A stretch of 64,000 nt of DNA from Homalodisca vitripennis. Taxonomy: Eukaryota > Arthropoda > Insecta > Hemiptera > Cicadellidae. Location: the NCBI RefSeq assembly GCF_021130785.1, contig NW_025777489.1:62001-126000 (forward strand), written 5' to 3'. The stretch's first letter is position 1, and each line of letters opens with the position of its first letter. The position numbers and the translations under genes were made by a program. Under the pieces are notes generated by a model that saw nothing but the letters and a program-made list of their open reading frames with translations, was not told the DNA's origin and ran no database searches. Shown here one piece after another: positions 52,555 to 64,000 of the stretch.

Positions 52555-54410
52555 ATTCAAGAACTATGAAAATTTAACTTTAAATTATTTTACATATTTA
52601 GAATAAATAATAAAAAAATAAAAAATGTAATACATGCTTTTCTTAACATCTGCAGCAAAACTTTTCCTTAGTTAATCATAGAGTAACTACAAAAGTCTGA
52701 AACAAATACGTTACAAACGTTTGAAAAATAAATGACATATGAATAAAGTAATTACATATAGTGACAAAACAACATTACTTCAAGAGGGCTTTCGATGGTG
52801 TAACAATATCTCCTATCAGCCGCAACATGAACTTTCACAGACAAGAAGCAGCGCCAAGTTCTTAATTAAAAGTTTCAAGCAGAAACACTTGTTGCGTTTC
52901 AGAAAATCAGTTTTGTTCATGATGATATGTTTTGTTGTAAACAACATTCACTTTATCAAACTGTAAATCAATGTCGGAATACAGACAATTTTAGTAATAT
53001 GGAAAATAAATTAAATAATAATGATTTATCATTACCAGAGTATAAACTATAACTATTAATTTATAAAAATACTCACAGCCTAAACTTAAATTGAATGTAT
53101 TTTAACACACAAAAACCTAAATAATTTAAAGTATATGTAATTATTGTTAATATTGATTATGAAATAAATATTTAAATTTTTACTTGGAATGTATTTATAT
53201 TTAAATTTCTTATAATAATAAGAATTTTTTTTATAAACCTTGACCAACATATACGATTGACACAAAAAGGAAATAATGGTATGACCGGTCTAAAGCACAA
53301 CATTTGTAGACGTTTGAAAAGTAAAAGTTTGGATGAACACGTCAAAATTAAGGATAAGGGATTAGAATACTACATGACAGCTAAGGATGACCTTTGGTTT
53401 TGGATGGGAATTGTTAGTTGAGATCCTTGTAATAATAAGTGGAAGGAAAACTGCCTCTACACAAAACTGTGACCTAAATGTCCCATGAGATAAACCAGAT
53501 CACACTCGTTCTGTAATAGCAAAATATAGTCTCCTAATAATTTTGAAATTTATTAAATTGTTCTACATAAATGTTTCACCATTAATTTTGATTTGCCACT
53601 TGCCTTTTGCGGAAAACGGTTAGTGAGTAAAAAGGCAATTTATTTTGGTCACTCAGACTCATTAACCATTCATCCTCTCTGACGTGAGCAGCATTTACAG
53701 CGCTAGGTACTATTTTTTATTAAACAATTTTGCCCTAATTTGACCTGAGTACAGACATAAGAAGAATTTAATTAATCAAACTATTTTAATTATTTAATTA
53801 ATTGATATTTTGGCTAAACTTTTAGATATACGCTTCTTGTATATATCGTGTTACGTTCTGCTTGATTTTGGCGACAAATTCATCTTTATATCTTGATTAG
53901 ATTTCTTATTTGTTATACACACTTAATCTCAGATCAGGACTTTACATGAGACCTGGAGAAGATAGATCCTTCTACATATAAATAAAGCTTTGTGAAGAAT
54001 TTCAGGCTTATAGAGAAGTGTATTTTAAATATCGTGTGGAAAGATTCAATCATTCAGGGAGATGGAAAGACTGAGAATAGGAAGTTAAATTTTAGGCTAA
54101 CACTCAACTTATTCAGTCTGAAGTACTTTTCACAATCCTTGACCTTTAGTAAAACAAAATGATATCCAAACTATTTGGAGGTAACTCTAAGGTCAACTCG
54201 TTTATGCAGATAAAGCGTTCAAATATGTTTACAGAGGATGTTCATAATCATATCACGTGATTACAATTTTTGAAGGTAAATTCTGATAAAACATTTTTAC
54301 GTGGATAGAGAAAATCTGTCAACATTTTGTTGTCTGGCGGTATTTTTAACAGTTGCTCAAATAAGCGATTACAGGAGTGTGGAAAATAGAACTCTTGTTT
54401 GCAAAAGTTC
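52555..54410. other. AT-rich DNA, nothing assigned
   Basis: A 75-codon plus frame at 52739-52966 (reads QEGFRWCNNISYQPQHELSQ) is not recognised. Confidence 0.4.
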
Positions 54411-54419
54411 TCTGTGGTG

Positions 54420-54590
54420 GACAAGATAAATCACGCAAACGTTGCAAGTGATGCAAGATTTATTTGTGTTCCTTGTTAAGTTAAGGGGTGGTGCAGGAGT
54501 GAGAAATCCTTTCCGGTCAATCTGGGCCATTTAGATTATAGTTCCAAGTACACTGTCAATACACTTTTTACACTTTTTATACTTTGACTT
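54420..54590 (+). repeat. dispersed repeat F, copy 2
   Basis: Counterpart of 33085-33260. It contains a TACACTTTTTATACTTTG-type right end and a GGGGTGGTGCAGGAGTGAGA segment aligned with GGGTGGGGCATGTTGCAAGG. Confidence 0.6.
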
Positions 54591-54594
54591 CTTG

Positions 54595-56390
54595 TCTCCT
54601 TTTCTATACGCGTAACTAGGTCTTACTTACACCACATAGATATACACAACGATTTATCTGAAATGGTTATTGTCTGGCAGTAATAATAATAAGGATAGCC
54701 GTATTCATAGTGTTATTATTGTCTGTATATTTTGTCTGACTATACTTTATATTAAGAAAATTATTTTCAATTAAATTTCTTAGGATGGTTATTAGAATAT
54801 CGAAGAGAATTAAAAAAGACAACAGCATTATAAACTAATATTTGATAACACTCTAATTTAGTTATATTGGCAGGATAATTGGATATTAATCATTAAAAAA
54901 TTGTACAGTATTTTCATAAAGACCACTACTTACGTTCTCAGTAACAACTAAACCAGTGGAAGTTAAAATTATTCTAACCTTCGAAAACGCAAACATTTTG
55001 TGAGTATTTATTTATTCAAAACATTCTAAAGAACCGTCAAATTTAAATTCCTTAAAACTTTAATTGAAACAAATATATGATACGAACAAATTATTTTACA
55101 GACATGTCCTCTTTAGTATCATAACAACACAATTATTTTTAAAACCAATTAACATCTTCAAAGCTTAAGTTGTTTTAAGAGGATAAGAACATTTAATTTA
55201 TAACTGCGAGTACGTAGTTGAATAAATTTATAAATGTATTCAATTTATATCTCGTATCAATGTAAGGTTTTGCTAAAAATGTGGATTTATCTTTCTCGAT
55301 TTAAAATCCTGAAACAGATCACGTTTAAAACTGGCATAACTTTTTAAAAGCATATACGCATACTAATGTTAATTTCACTTCCGCTTGGCTACGTAAGATT
55401 GAATTATTAACTTCAATTTAGAGTGCTAAGTTTAAGTGGTTTATGCAATAAATACGCAATTATAACATTTTATGCTAAATGCGAAATGTATAACTTTTAA
55501 AAGGGATATTTTCAAGAAACCTAACGCACATTTATAAATTCTTCTGTAATGGCGTAAAAAATTATTAAAAAAAGGTGTATAATACAACTATAGGTCCTAA
55601 AATTTAATTGCATTAGAGTAATGAATATAATAATCCATACTAATTATTAATCGTAGCTCACACAGAAATGTTTTATAAACTAATGAAGATTAGTATAATT
55701 TTCACCTATAAAATATACAAGATTATGCCTTTTCTAAGTCGAATGTCGTAATGAAATGAGTGCATCATCTCTTACAAACAGCAGCTAATATTTACGTTAG
55801 ACAGATGGGTGTTATTTACAGAAGTAAATAGCTGATAACCTTTCCTAGACGTCTACATTCAAACTACGCTTTTAATTTGTATAATTACATTTAAGTTTAA
55901 CTTTATAATTACATAAGGAATGGAATGGTTTGCAACTACAATTTAAGTGTATTTATCAATTAAAGTTAAAGATAAACTGAGAGCAAAATGAACGTTTGTA
56001 TAAGTTGCTTTTAATTTGTGTTTGTTTCAACATTTCAGTGTGGAAATCAACATTGTTCTTCCTTCTCATCTTCTGTAATTAAACTAATAATATTGAGTCT
56101 CTTTTTCGCACAAGACTGTAAAACAAAGTCTTCCAATTCAAAATTATACCAAATGTTAAGTTTTATTAGTTTAGTTTAAGGATTCATTAATTGAAAGAAA
56201 GGAGTTGATATTAACTTTGAAGACAAATAACGAGAATTTGTTATCTTTGGCTTTTATAATTAAATTGGCTTGTTTCATCGATCATTAAAATGTGTGTAAA
56301 TAAATATTTATATTTTAAGATTTTCTTGGTTAAGAAAATAAAGGTGATTAGGTAGACTCATGGTGTGGACTGAGAAGTGATATATTTGAA
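54595..56390. other. AT-rich DNA, nothing recognised
   Basis: No gene, element or strong hairpin seen. Confidence 0.45.
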
Positions 56391-56396
56391 TCTTAC

Positions 56397-56590
56397 CCAT
56401 CGTGACCTCTGGAAGTTGGCACCAAAAGTCTTCACGCCTCCTCCTACTGACGGCCGGCAATATCGCGAGCCTCTTGTTAGATTTATCGTCCTGTTTTTGT
56501 TTGTCACAGGAAATTGATGAAGTTTCTGCCGCTGTTTAACGCTCCTACAGTGACCCGTCAGTGAAATTACAGCAGATTTTTACGTTCATT
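56397..56590 (-). other. candidate 5' exon or promoter-proximal CpG-rich patch
   Basis: A GC- and CpG-richer island (GACGGCCGGCAATATCGCGA on the plus strand) inside very AT-rich DNA. On the minus strand it ends TCACGATGG|GTAAGA: an ATG in fair initiation context, one further G, and then a strong splice-donor consensus at 56396-56395. Minus-strand sequence upstream is open for about 65 codons without ATG (KTFGANFQRSRW near the end). This would fit a first exon whose coding part is only ATG-G, with an intron to the left. I cannot find the next exon. A unique regulatory patch or degraded element is equally possible. Confidence 0.22.
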
Positions 56591-57649
56591 TTTTTCCAGC
56601 CAATTCTGAGTTCCTTCTTGTGTATCATAATGTACTAAGTTGCAAAATACAATACATTTTTTATTGATATAAATCTGTCAATAGATGAAATTTTTGCGAA
56701 CCTGGCCAAATGTAGGAACATCGTAGTAGGAAAGTCATACTTGTAAATCCACTTACGTGAGATTATATTACATAATTATATTAAATAAATTTTACAATTT
56801 AGAGTAAAACTTCTATTTATATAAGTAAGAATTATGTTAATTTATGAGATTCCAATAATATTAAAAACGTATCGTGTAATTTTTCTCTTCAGTAGATTAA
56901 ATTTAAATGTATACTTACCACTAACAGAAATGCACTGAATTAGAGTATGAGACAAGATTCAAACCACAAGCACTGGTGAGATTTATCAGTCATAAACACT
57001 TAGTCAGTAAGAATTGACTGTTAACGTCAGACCTTGGAGCTGTCAACATTTACTCGGTCTAGACTCTCAACCCCATTTGAAAAATAACCGTTTAAGGCCA
57101 ACCAAAAAAGAGTGTGCGCATTATGTAACAAAATATTTTGAAACTGTACAAAAACAAAGAGCATGTATTCCTTATCTTAAATAATATATTCGTTGGAAGA
57201 GCATTTTATTATATGTTGAAGGCGACAAAATTAATGTGGATAAAAGAATAAATATTTTGTATTAAAAACTGAAAATTCCTGTTATTTTTCAAACATACCT
57301 CTTAAACTGAAGTAGTAATGTATATTAGAGAAAAGAGTTATATTTGCGCATAATATGCTGAATGTTCGTGCAAATAAGAACTCAGAATCAACCCTACATA
57401 TTAGAACTAAGAAACAAAAGGACTGTGTTTAATAGATGTGTTACATCACTATATACGTTAATTAATTTAACACTACGCTGCTGGGACTAATATCTATCAA
57501 CGTTTTTTAATGTAGTAAATCTTGATACGTAAAGCTAAATATAACAATTAAGTGTAGCCATGAAATTTGATTAATAGCAACTTCATTCACACGCTCTTTA
57601 GTTTTAAACTTTGGTATGTACCCTTAGCCTTATCCATCAGGATTTTCAA

Positions 57650-57770
57650 CACATGAGAAAGAGGATAGATATCAGTTCTCGAAACGTGGTGTTTTTTCTT
57701 TTTTAATTCAACGATGACAAATGTTTCAGATCCTATTCATCCTTTCAAATTATCCACTATCAGGTTTAAC
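57650..57770 (+). repeat. dispersed repeat B, copy 3, with hairpin module
   Basis: ATGAGAA, an interrupted stem GAG..GATA / TATC..CTC, and GAAACGTGGTG. It is followed by GACAAATGTTTCAGATCCTA and CATCCTTTCAAATTATCCA. Colinear with the copies at 8.1 and 30.3 kb. This copy keeps an intact GAAAC. Confidence 0.6.
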
Positions 57771-58099
57771 TTTAACTTTATAAATATTGAACTTACTACT
57801 ATTTAATCTACATGCAACGAACGTTGTCAGGTAGCCACTATTAACATTTTTCATATATTAAACAGTTTACGTTCACACTACCTAATAATGATTGTTGTGT
57901 AAGCCGATGACACGCAAAAGCTTAATTTATGCTTTAGTTAAATATACGGATATGTGTGGACGTACAGTTTACAAGTACGTAAAGGATAATGACGTGTATT
58001 CAACATGAATGGGCGGAGTTTAAGCGCAATAATTTTCAAATACAGCTATAATTATGGGGTCGTGAATAATACTACTCATTAACAACTGCAGGCTCACAC

Positions 58100-58790
58100 C
58101 TATCTAATGCCATAATTAGCTATAAAATGTGGATAATTATGTGCTCCCTCTAGTGCAGCATAAACAAAGTTAAATTCACACCTTACTGGGTCAGCTTGGG
58201 AGGCTACCGTTATTCTTAAATACTCATCCGACATGAAAAAAGTAGATCTGAATTCTTGTAAACCTACCTCTGGTTTTGTATTGGTGAACATTCCTGCCAT
58301 AAATAATTTCAAATTTTAATCTATATTTAATTCGGGAATGCAGTGTAACATCAAAAATAAAGAGGCTGGGTAAGTTTTAATTTCAATTCTGATGATTTCT
58401 TTAGTTTAAAAATGCTCTATTTAATATTTATTTACAACAGCTGCCACATTGACTCAAGCAATAAAACAAATATGGATATACAAGACTAAAGTAAGCTGTT
58501 TTAAATCATCCAATGAGAAGAATTTTTTATATATTTCGTAAGATACAATTGTCTAAGACGAGCTTGGAGCAGACGCTATCTATGTAATCACTCCAAGTCA
58601 GCCCCCGGTCAAGGTTCATTCCTAGCAACATGTTGGTATCAGCTTTTTTAAAATAGCTTTATCCACTATCACAAATGGTTGATATTGGATTTTTGTTGCC
58701 ATAGATAAAGTTTTATTATGTTTGTATTGAAGTTTTCACATTAATCTTTGTGTTGTGTTTGACGTACGCGTTCAGTTTAGCATTGGCTTT
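58100..58790 (-). mobile_element. LINE reverse transcriptase C-terminal half, frameshifted relic
   Basis: Reading the minus strand in changing frames gives, in order: SMATKIQYQPFVIVDKAI (about 58712), NMLLGMNLDRGLTWSDYIDS and VCSKLVLDN (58650-58545), KTAYFSLVYPYLFYCLSQCG and SCCK (58505-58425), and GRNVHQYKTRGRFTRIQIYF (58300-58240). These match consecutive LINE RT motifs: 'TKFLGV.LD..LTW..HID.VC.KL', 'AYF.LVYPHL.YGI..WG.CSK' and 'VH.YNTRGR.NLR'. At least three frameshifts separate them. The 70-codon frame 58100-58312 (begins with TTG) overlaps the last block in a different frame and is not a gene. Confidence 0.8.
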
Positions 58791-58799
58791 GATCTCTAA

Positions 58800-60865
58800 A
58801 CTTTTAAGTTTTTGATCTGATACAAAGAGTCGTATCGTTCGTATATTGAAAAACCTCTTTATTTTGAGTTGATGAAATTATCCTGTTCACTCAAGGGAAA
58901 CAATTAGCCAATCTATAAATAAACCCTGAAGAACACTATATTACATTTGTACTTTACCTAGCAGAGTGTTCGCAATTTGCACACAGTGATCTCTGCTATT
59001 AAGACATGACGAAACCTATTAATCGGAAAACCTCGAAAACCACTCGTCCCTACCCAAAATACAGTGACGCATGATACATTTAGGTGCTATTTACGTGCTT
59101 GACATTGAAACAACCGTTATTTATGTTTCTGACCATCGTTTTTTGTGTAAAAAATAGAAAACAAACATAGAAAAATTTCATTGTTTTACATTTTAACCCT
59201 TTTATTTACCTATGTCCTCCACTTCCACCAAAAACAATGCGGCTGACCATAAAGACGTTCTAAGAATATATTCCTCTATCGAATTCCAGAAATAACCAGG
59301 TTATGTCCACATACAGTACAAATTGACTCTCGGTACCTACCTACAAAATAGAAAAAAATAAATAATTGAAGAGAGAATAAGGTCAGGAAATTTCGACATA
59401 ATAATGATAACTTTTTTACACCAAATTGTCATAATTAGTTATTTCTTCTATTACACATGGTTAAAATCTTGAACTAATTATATGATTAATAATGACTGAA
59501 TAAGAAAATAATGATTAAATAAGAGGATATTAACGAAAGATGAGCGCCGCTGGTGTCAATAATACTGACCTCTTTTAGCTCGCCTGAATATCAGCTGAAT
59601 GGTTCATTTGGTTTTAGTTCGTCCTACTCTAATCCCTCAGCTATTGGCATATCCCAGTTTTACATTATCTCTTCATTTATAGATATATTCCTAATACCCG
59701 ACTGTAGTTAACTGTTTCATACATTGAATAGCTTCACTGTGGATTTGTTTTGACCTCTGATAGTTTAGCTAAATGTTTATAGTAAGATAATTTCTATTAT
59801 GAGATTCTGAGAATCAACTGCGTACAACAATCTAAAAATAGTATTAATATTTCATTTAAATATTTGAAAGGATCTGTGGGAAAGCGTAACAGAGTGCACA
59901 AATAAGTAACTTTTGTTGTAGATTGTTTGATTTCAGTTTTAATTTAAAATAAACTAATTTAAAATAAAAGTATAAGGCAGGTTAATGAAAAAATTGGTGA
60001 CAATAATTTCCGAAGAGCCAAATCGAATCTAAAACTATTCCTACGTGATAGTCTTAAATAAAAAATGGATTTTACCTTTGATATATTGCTAAATCTGGAA
60101 ATAAAACTAAGATATATCTTTTAAATAAACTATACTATGTCAAAAATATATTCTGAAATTAAAGCAGATTAGAAATCTGAAAATCGGGTTTTGGGGTAAT
60201 AAATAGCTACACAATCCTAGGCTCACCATTACGGTCCCTTTTAGTCATGGTATCACCAATTCAACAGCGGTACTTTTTATATTTATTTTTTGTTTAAACA
60301 TTTTTAAGAATATATAATCTCGATAAAATGTCTGCATAAAAACGTGATTTACTACGAATTTTAGATATAACGATCAATAATATAAAAAGTAGTAATATAT
60401 TAAAATATTAAATATTTAGCCTATTCTGTACTTATGAATTTTCAAATAACGGAGTTTTAAAATTTTTTATTTAAACAGTAAGTATTTTTTCACTTATTTT
60501 AACTCTGTCTGTATTGAAAGAGCACTGTTATTATCTTACAAACCTTTCATCTACAATACATATTAAGAATATAATGAAATGACTAATCATATCTTCACGT
60601 TTTACATAACACTATGCAACGTAGTATTAATAGACCCAACAGAATGGAATATGATTTTTACAGATGAACAGACAGACGTGCAGATTCTCATTTTATATGT
60701 TAACACCAAAATTGATTTTTCGAAAAAGTTAAAGTTTAAGATCTGTCGACTGAAGATTGCACGCAACAGTGTGGCTGAATTATTTCAAGTATTTAATTGT
60801 GGAAGTAATATTTCGATTTGGAGTGAACCGGAAAACTTTTATGTAGTTTTTAAAATCAGAGTTAG
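58800..60865. other. AT-rich DNA, nothing firmly assigned
   Basis: May include upstream parts of the 58-kb LINE, but I could not read RT motifs further right. Confidence 0.4.
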
Positions 60866-60935
60866 TAGACTAATAAATGTAAGGAATGTAAGCAAAGGAC
60901 GTTTATTAATTAATACTAAAACTATTCAAAGGTAA
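60579..60935 (+). other. 118-codon ORF, longest ATG-initiated frame, unrecognised
   Basis: Reads WNMIFTDEQTDVQILILYVN in its first half, then basic segments (KKLKFKICRLKIARNSVAEL) and no stop to 60935. Its composition is mixed rather than low-complexity. There is no signal peptide, no clear membrane span and no family motif. Its end runs into dispersed repeat E, and the first copy of that repeat has no matching frame, which argues against a conserved gene. Chance or a decayed element ORF is most likely. Confidence 0.15.
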
Positions 60936-61485
60936 TTGCTCGTAAATATAAACTCGTATAACAAGCCAAACTACCCGTAATTGTATAAGGTAAACCAACG
61001 TGTAACCTGATGCTGTGTGCTGCGGTAATTGTAATTATACCAGTCGTGGGCCACATGGTCATTACATTGTGGCTGTCAATGTGTGGTTTCTATTACATAT
61101 TCAATTACCCTGTGTTTACATGATTTGGGGTTTTCAACAGTGTACTAAAAGCAGTAATGGAAATTTCAATATTTATATACGGAGTTTAAAATAATTGGAG
61201 ACATAGTTTGGAACATGTTTAAATTAAGGGAAATAAACAAGAGTGTTTCCTTTACACTGTGATCCATTGCAAGACATTAAGTTATGACCTTGTATTTGTG
61301 GAAGCTTATTAGAATTCTACTTTCTAATGCATAAAACATTTTATTCAAATTTTCATGAAACCGATAGTAAGAGAAACCATTTTCAAAATACTTAAATACT
61401 AACTTACTGCTTTAGAAAATAAGTAAACTAAAAGAAAGTAATAAGCACATACTAATTGCGTTTTTAATCGATTTACAAAGAAATA

Positions 61486-61518
<33 letters not shown>

Positions 61519-61855
61519 TCATAGATTTATATGTCTTATATGACCTAAATTAGAAACTATTTAAGAAAAAAAGGTTGCATTATGTTTTTGAAGTTATTTA
61601 TATAATAAATAAGGAAAGCCAATATGACACGCAATTATTACCACAACGATTACGAGGCGGAAGATTCCAAGACACCGGGTATTGGTAGTATGACGTCACT
61701 AATGTGAGCATCAGGACTGCATTCCATGCACTTTTCATATATTGAACTGGGAGATGATTGTCCAATATCGAGAAATGTGCGAATAGATTATCTTTTATAT
61801 TATAGACTCCTTTTAGGCGCACGAAATATTTTTTTAAATGAATATATATATATTG
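60870..61855 (+). repeat. dispersed repeat E, copy 2 (~1 kb)
   Basis: Same orientation and block order as 23130-24590. Block 1 at 60955-61120, block 2 at 61623-61855. A (TA)n run at 61482-61519 lies between the blocks only in this copy. Its right edge directly abuts a LINE 3' tail. The 74-codon minus frame 61598-61822 is antisense to block 2 and not a gene. Confidence 0.85.
61482..61519. repeat. (TA)n tract
   Basis: About 38 bp of TA with one TATG interruption, inside repeat E copy 2. Confidence 0.95.
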
Positions 61856-62000
61856 AATTGAATTGAACTGCGTTTATTCAAGAAATTATACATTTCTGAG
61901 GCCCCGCTAAGTACAATACTTGTCAGCGGGAACCTATATAACTATATTTAATTACAGTTGAGATACATAATTACATTTAATTATCTTTCAGGTCCTTAAC
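61854..62000 (-). mobile_element. LINE/SINE 3' end, minus strand
   Basis: On the minus strand the sequence ends CTTGAATAAACGCAGTTCAA followed by TTCAA units: an AATAAA-type signal and a short pentamer tail. Just before it lies a strong hairpin (61903-61930) with CCCGCT / AGCGGG outer and AAGTA / TACTT inner stems. A 3' stem-loop followed by a short tandem tail is typical of the region recognised by LINE reverse transcriptases. No coding part is visible further right, so this is a 5'-truncated copy. Confidence 0.65.
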
Positions 62001-63446
62001 GTAGTATTTTTAATTTAATTGTGGTGAACATTGGTATATAATATACATACAACAGTGAAATTATTAATTTGGAGTGATTAAAAAATATTGTCTGACTATT
62101 ACTATAAGTTAATACAATACATCATTCCCATAACACTATTAAATATTTAGAACATTCTGTTGATTAAGCTTTTAGATAAACTTAAAATTTGAAGAAAAGT
62201 GAATAAATTGGGTGAATAGGTCGATGGTATTGACCGTGGCGAATAGTCAAAAGACTCGGTCAACTAAGTAACTCATTAGTCTTATCAGTTATTACCCATT
62301 CATATCCATTTGTGTAATAACCATTAAAGATATTGGGTTATCGGAAGAGGTAGACAAATATTACGTACAATTCAAACATGTTTTCAAAAACGATAAATTT
62401 CCGTGCATTGGGCAAGAACCAACAATCATGTCGTGTAGCCTACATACAGACGGATCGAGGTGAATTAATATGATATAAATGTGGTTCTTACAACTGTTAC
62501 AGCTATTCCAATTTATTTATTTTATAGAAATTATGTGTATCAAATTTATTCATTCTTACTTAATAACTTTTCTTCGCATACAAGTATTTGAACATATGCT
62601 GGCGTACTGTGTGTCGGTTATGTCTTTGTTAAATGTTGTGTAAAGTGTGATTGAAATTATTCAACTGTGTAAGTGGAAATTTGGATATTCAATTTTCCAG
62701 GTAAATAACATTATCTTGATAACTATGATATTGCCCCTAATAACTTACATTTAATACTAGATATAATATAAATTATTTTGTTATATATTAAAGCTACACT
62801 CTTAGTTATATTTACATTCAGTGCATAGAATAAATAAACATTCAAGCACCTCTCAATCTGGCAGGTCTTAGCAAACTTTCTATATTAGTCGTTTATAACA
62901 ACAGATAGTAACCGAGTACATAACTTCATTTCTAATATAAGCTCAAATAATTAAACACAACTAGTAATTGTTATATCCTTTAGTAGACATAGTTTACCAG
63001 AAACACTAGATACAGCACAATGGTGATTACCTCTAGAACCATTAAAATATGCATTCATTATTAAATTGGTAAGCACCGGTTGAGTACTTTACCGGTTGAT
63101 TTACTTGATGTATTATCAAAGTGCTATACTGTGCAGTATTAATGGAACACCAGTAGCAAATTGCAATCATCAGTTTTACGTAAAGTTCAGATTACCTTAT
63201 ACCTAGTCGATTAATCAATATGTTCATTAAAGTGTGAAATAAGCAAAAATATATTATTTAAGTTTTAAACAGAAAAAAAACAATAATAAAAATCCATCCC
63301 TGAGGATAACAGAAGTCTAGAGAGATATACTTGAATTAATTAGTAAACAAATAAAGATATCTTATTAAACTGTACACATAACAATAAAAGAAAGCAAAAC
63401 ATCTCTCTGACAGATATATAATCAAACACTTGTAGATAGGTCTTGT

Positions 63447-63448
<2 letters not shown>
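62000..63448. other. AT-rich DNA, nothing recognised
   Basis: Possibly continues the 3' UTR of the truncated LINE to its left for some distance. An ACCGGTTGA direct repeat occurs at about 63077 and 63092. Confidence 0.4.
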
Positions 63449-63495
<47 letters not shown>

Positions 63496-63500
63496 TATAT
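63449..63500. repeat. (TA)n microsatellite
   Basis: About 50 bp of TA with a single AAA interruption near 63491. Confidence 0.97.
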
Positions 63501-64000
63501 TGAAAATAAGTTAATACTAGGGACCCATGTATTTAAAATTAAAATTTCCTCTCATTTAGTATAAAATGTGATCTAAAATATTTCATATAAAGCCTTGTAT
63601 GAATATCCATTACATTAACTTACCGTTATGTATTGATGTATGTATGTAGCCTGTAAGAAAATGAGAAAATAAATCATTCTTTATTCTTTGTATGTTTTCT
63701 ATGTGTTATATTTCTTTGACTAAATACTGTAGTAAAGGCAAAGAATTTTGAAGAGCAAATAAACGTTTTTATTTGTATAGACTTCTGTTTATTTATAGGA
63801 CCTCGATTTATTTTGTAATGAATGTTTTTTATACATCAAAAACCTGTAGATAGTTTCTTTAAATTGAAAAGTAACATTAAAGTATAAAAGAATGAGTCCA
63901 GAGGATAGGAGAATAATAAATTGGGGGTTTCCTCAAATCGGTTAATTTCGTTAAATGTATAGTAAGATTTAATGTAAGAGATACAAATAACTAGACGAGA
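63501..64000. other. AT-rich DNA, nothing recognised
   Basis: No feature seen up to the window edge. Confidence 0.45.

Noticed and set aside
58100..58312. 70-codon minus-strand frame as a gene
   Set aside because: Starts with TTG and overlaps, in another frame, the VHQYKTRGR block of the LINE relic.

Overview
This is an AT-rich eukaryotic window, roughly two thirds A/T by eye, and I see no complete protein-coding gene in it. Long CA/TG and TA microsatellites, decayed non-LTR retrotransposons (LINEs) and diverged dispersed repeats point to intergenic or long-intron DNA of an animal. The style of the LINE reverse transcriptases and their short (TTCAA)n or (TTTCA)n tails suggests an arthropod, probably an insect. 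That placement is inference. I see no operon-like gene spacing, rRNA, convincing tRNA or CRISPR array. Nearly all of the scattered short open frames look like chance in AT-rich DNA.

Layout. 0-10 kb: TG and TA microsatellites, including a perfect 108-bp palindrome at 2.1 kb; a possible piggyBac-like transposase relic at 3.3 kb; a Z-DNA-prone CA/CG tract at 6.5 kb; and a LINE whose C-terminal coding part is inverted against its own-looking 3' end (6.7-7.5 kb). 10-20 kb: an inverted-repeat-bounded block (11.0-11.8 kb), several diverged repeat copies, a ~620-bp tandem duplication (18.16-19.46 kb) and a Jockey-like LINE reverse-transcriptase relic (19.6-20.3 kb). 20-36 kb: mostly unassigned AT-rich DNA with one copy of a 1-1.4 kb dispersed repeat (23.1-24.6 kb) and small hairpin modules. 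36-50 kb: another LINE RT relic (36.3 kb), a degenerate tandem array (37.0-37.5 kb), a CA/TA compound microsatellite and three copies of a recurrent 'CTCAGCC' repeat. 50-64 kb: a GC-rich candidate 5' exon on the minus strand (56.4 kb), a frameshifted LINE RT (58.1-58.8 kb), the second copy of the 1-kb repeat and a minus-strand LINE 3' end with a strong hairpin (61.85-62.0 kb).

No gene pathway can be read from this window. What it offers is a record of repeat activity. The most unusual items are the palindrome, a set of small modules (a CTGANGA-like strand, a hairpin, then CGAAA/CGAAG) that resemble the strands of a hammerhead-type ribozyme core, the apparent twin-primed LINE inversion, and a five-copy repeat family lying on one strand. 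All family assignments come from reading translations and alignments by eye, without database searches.
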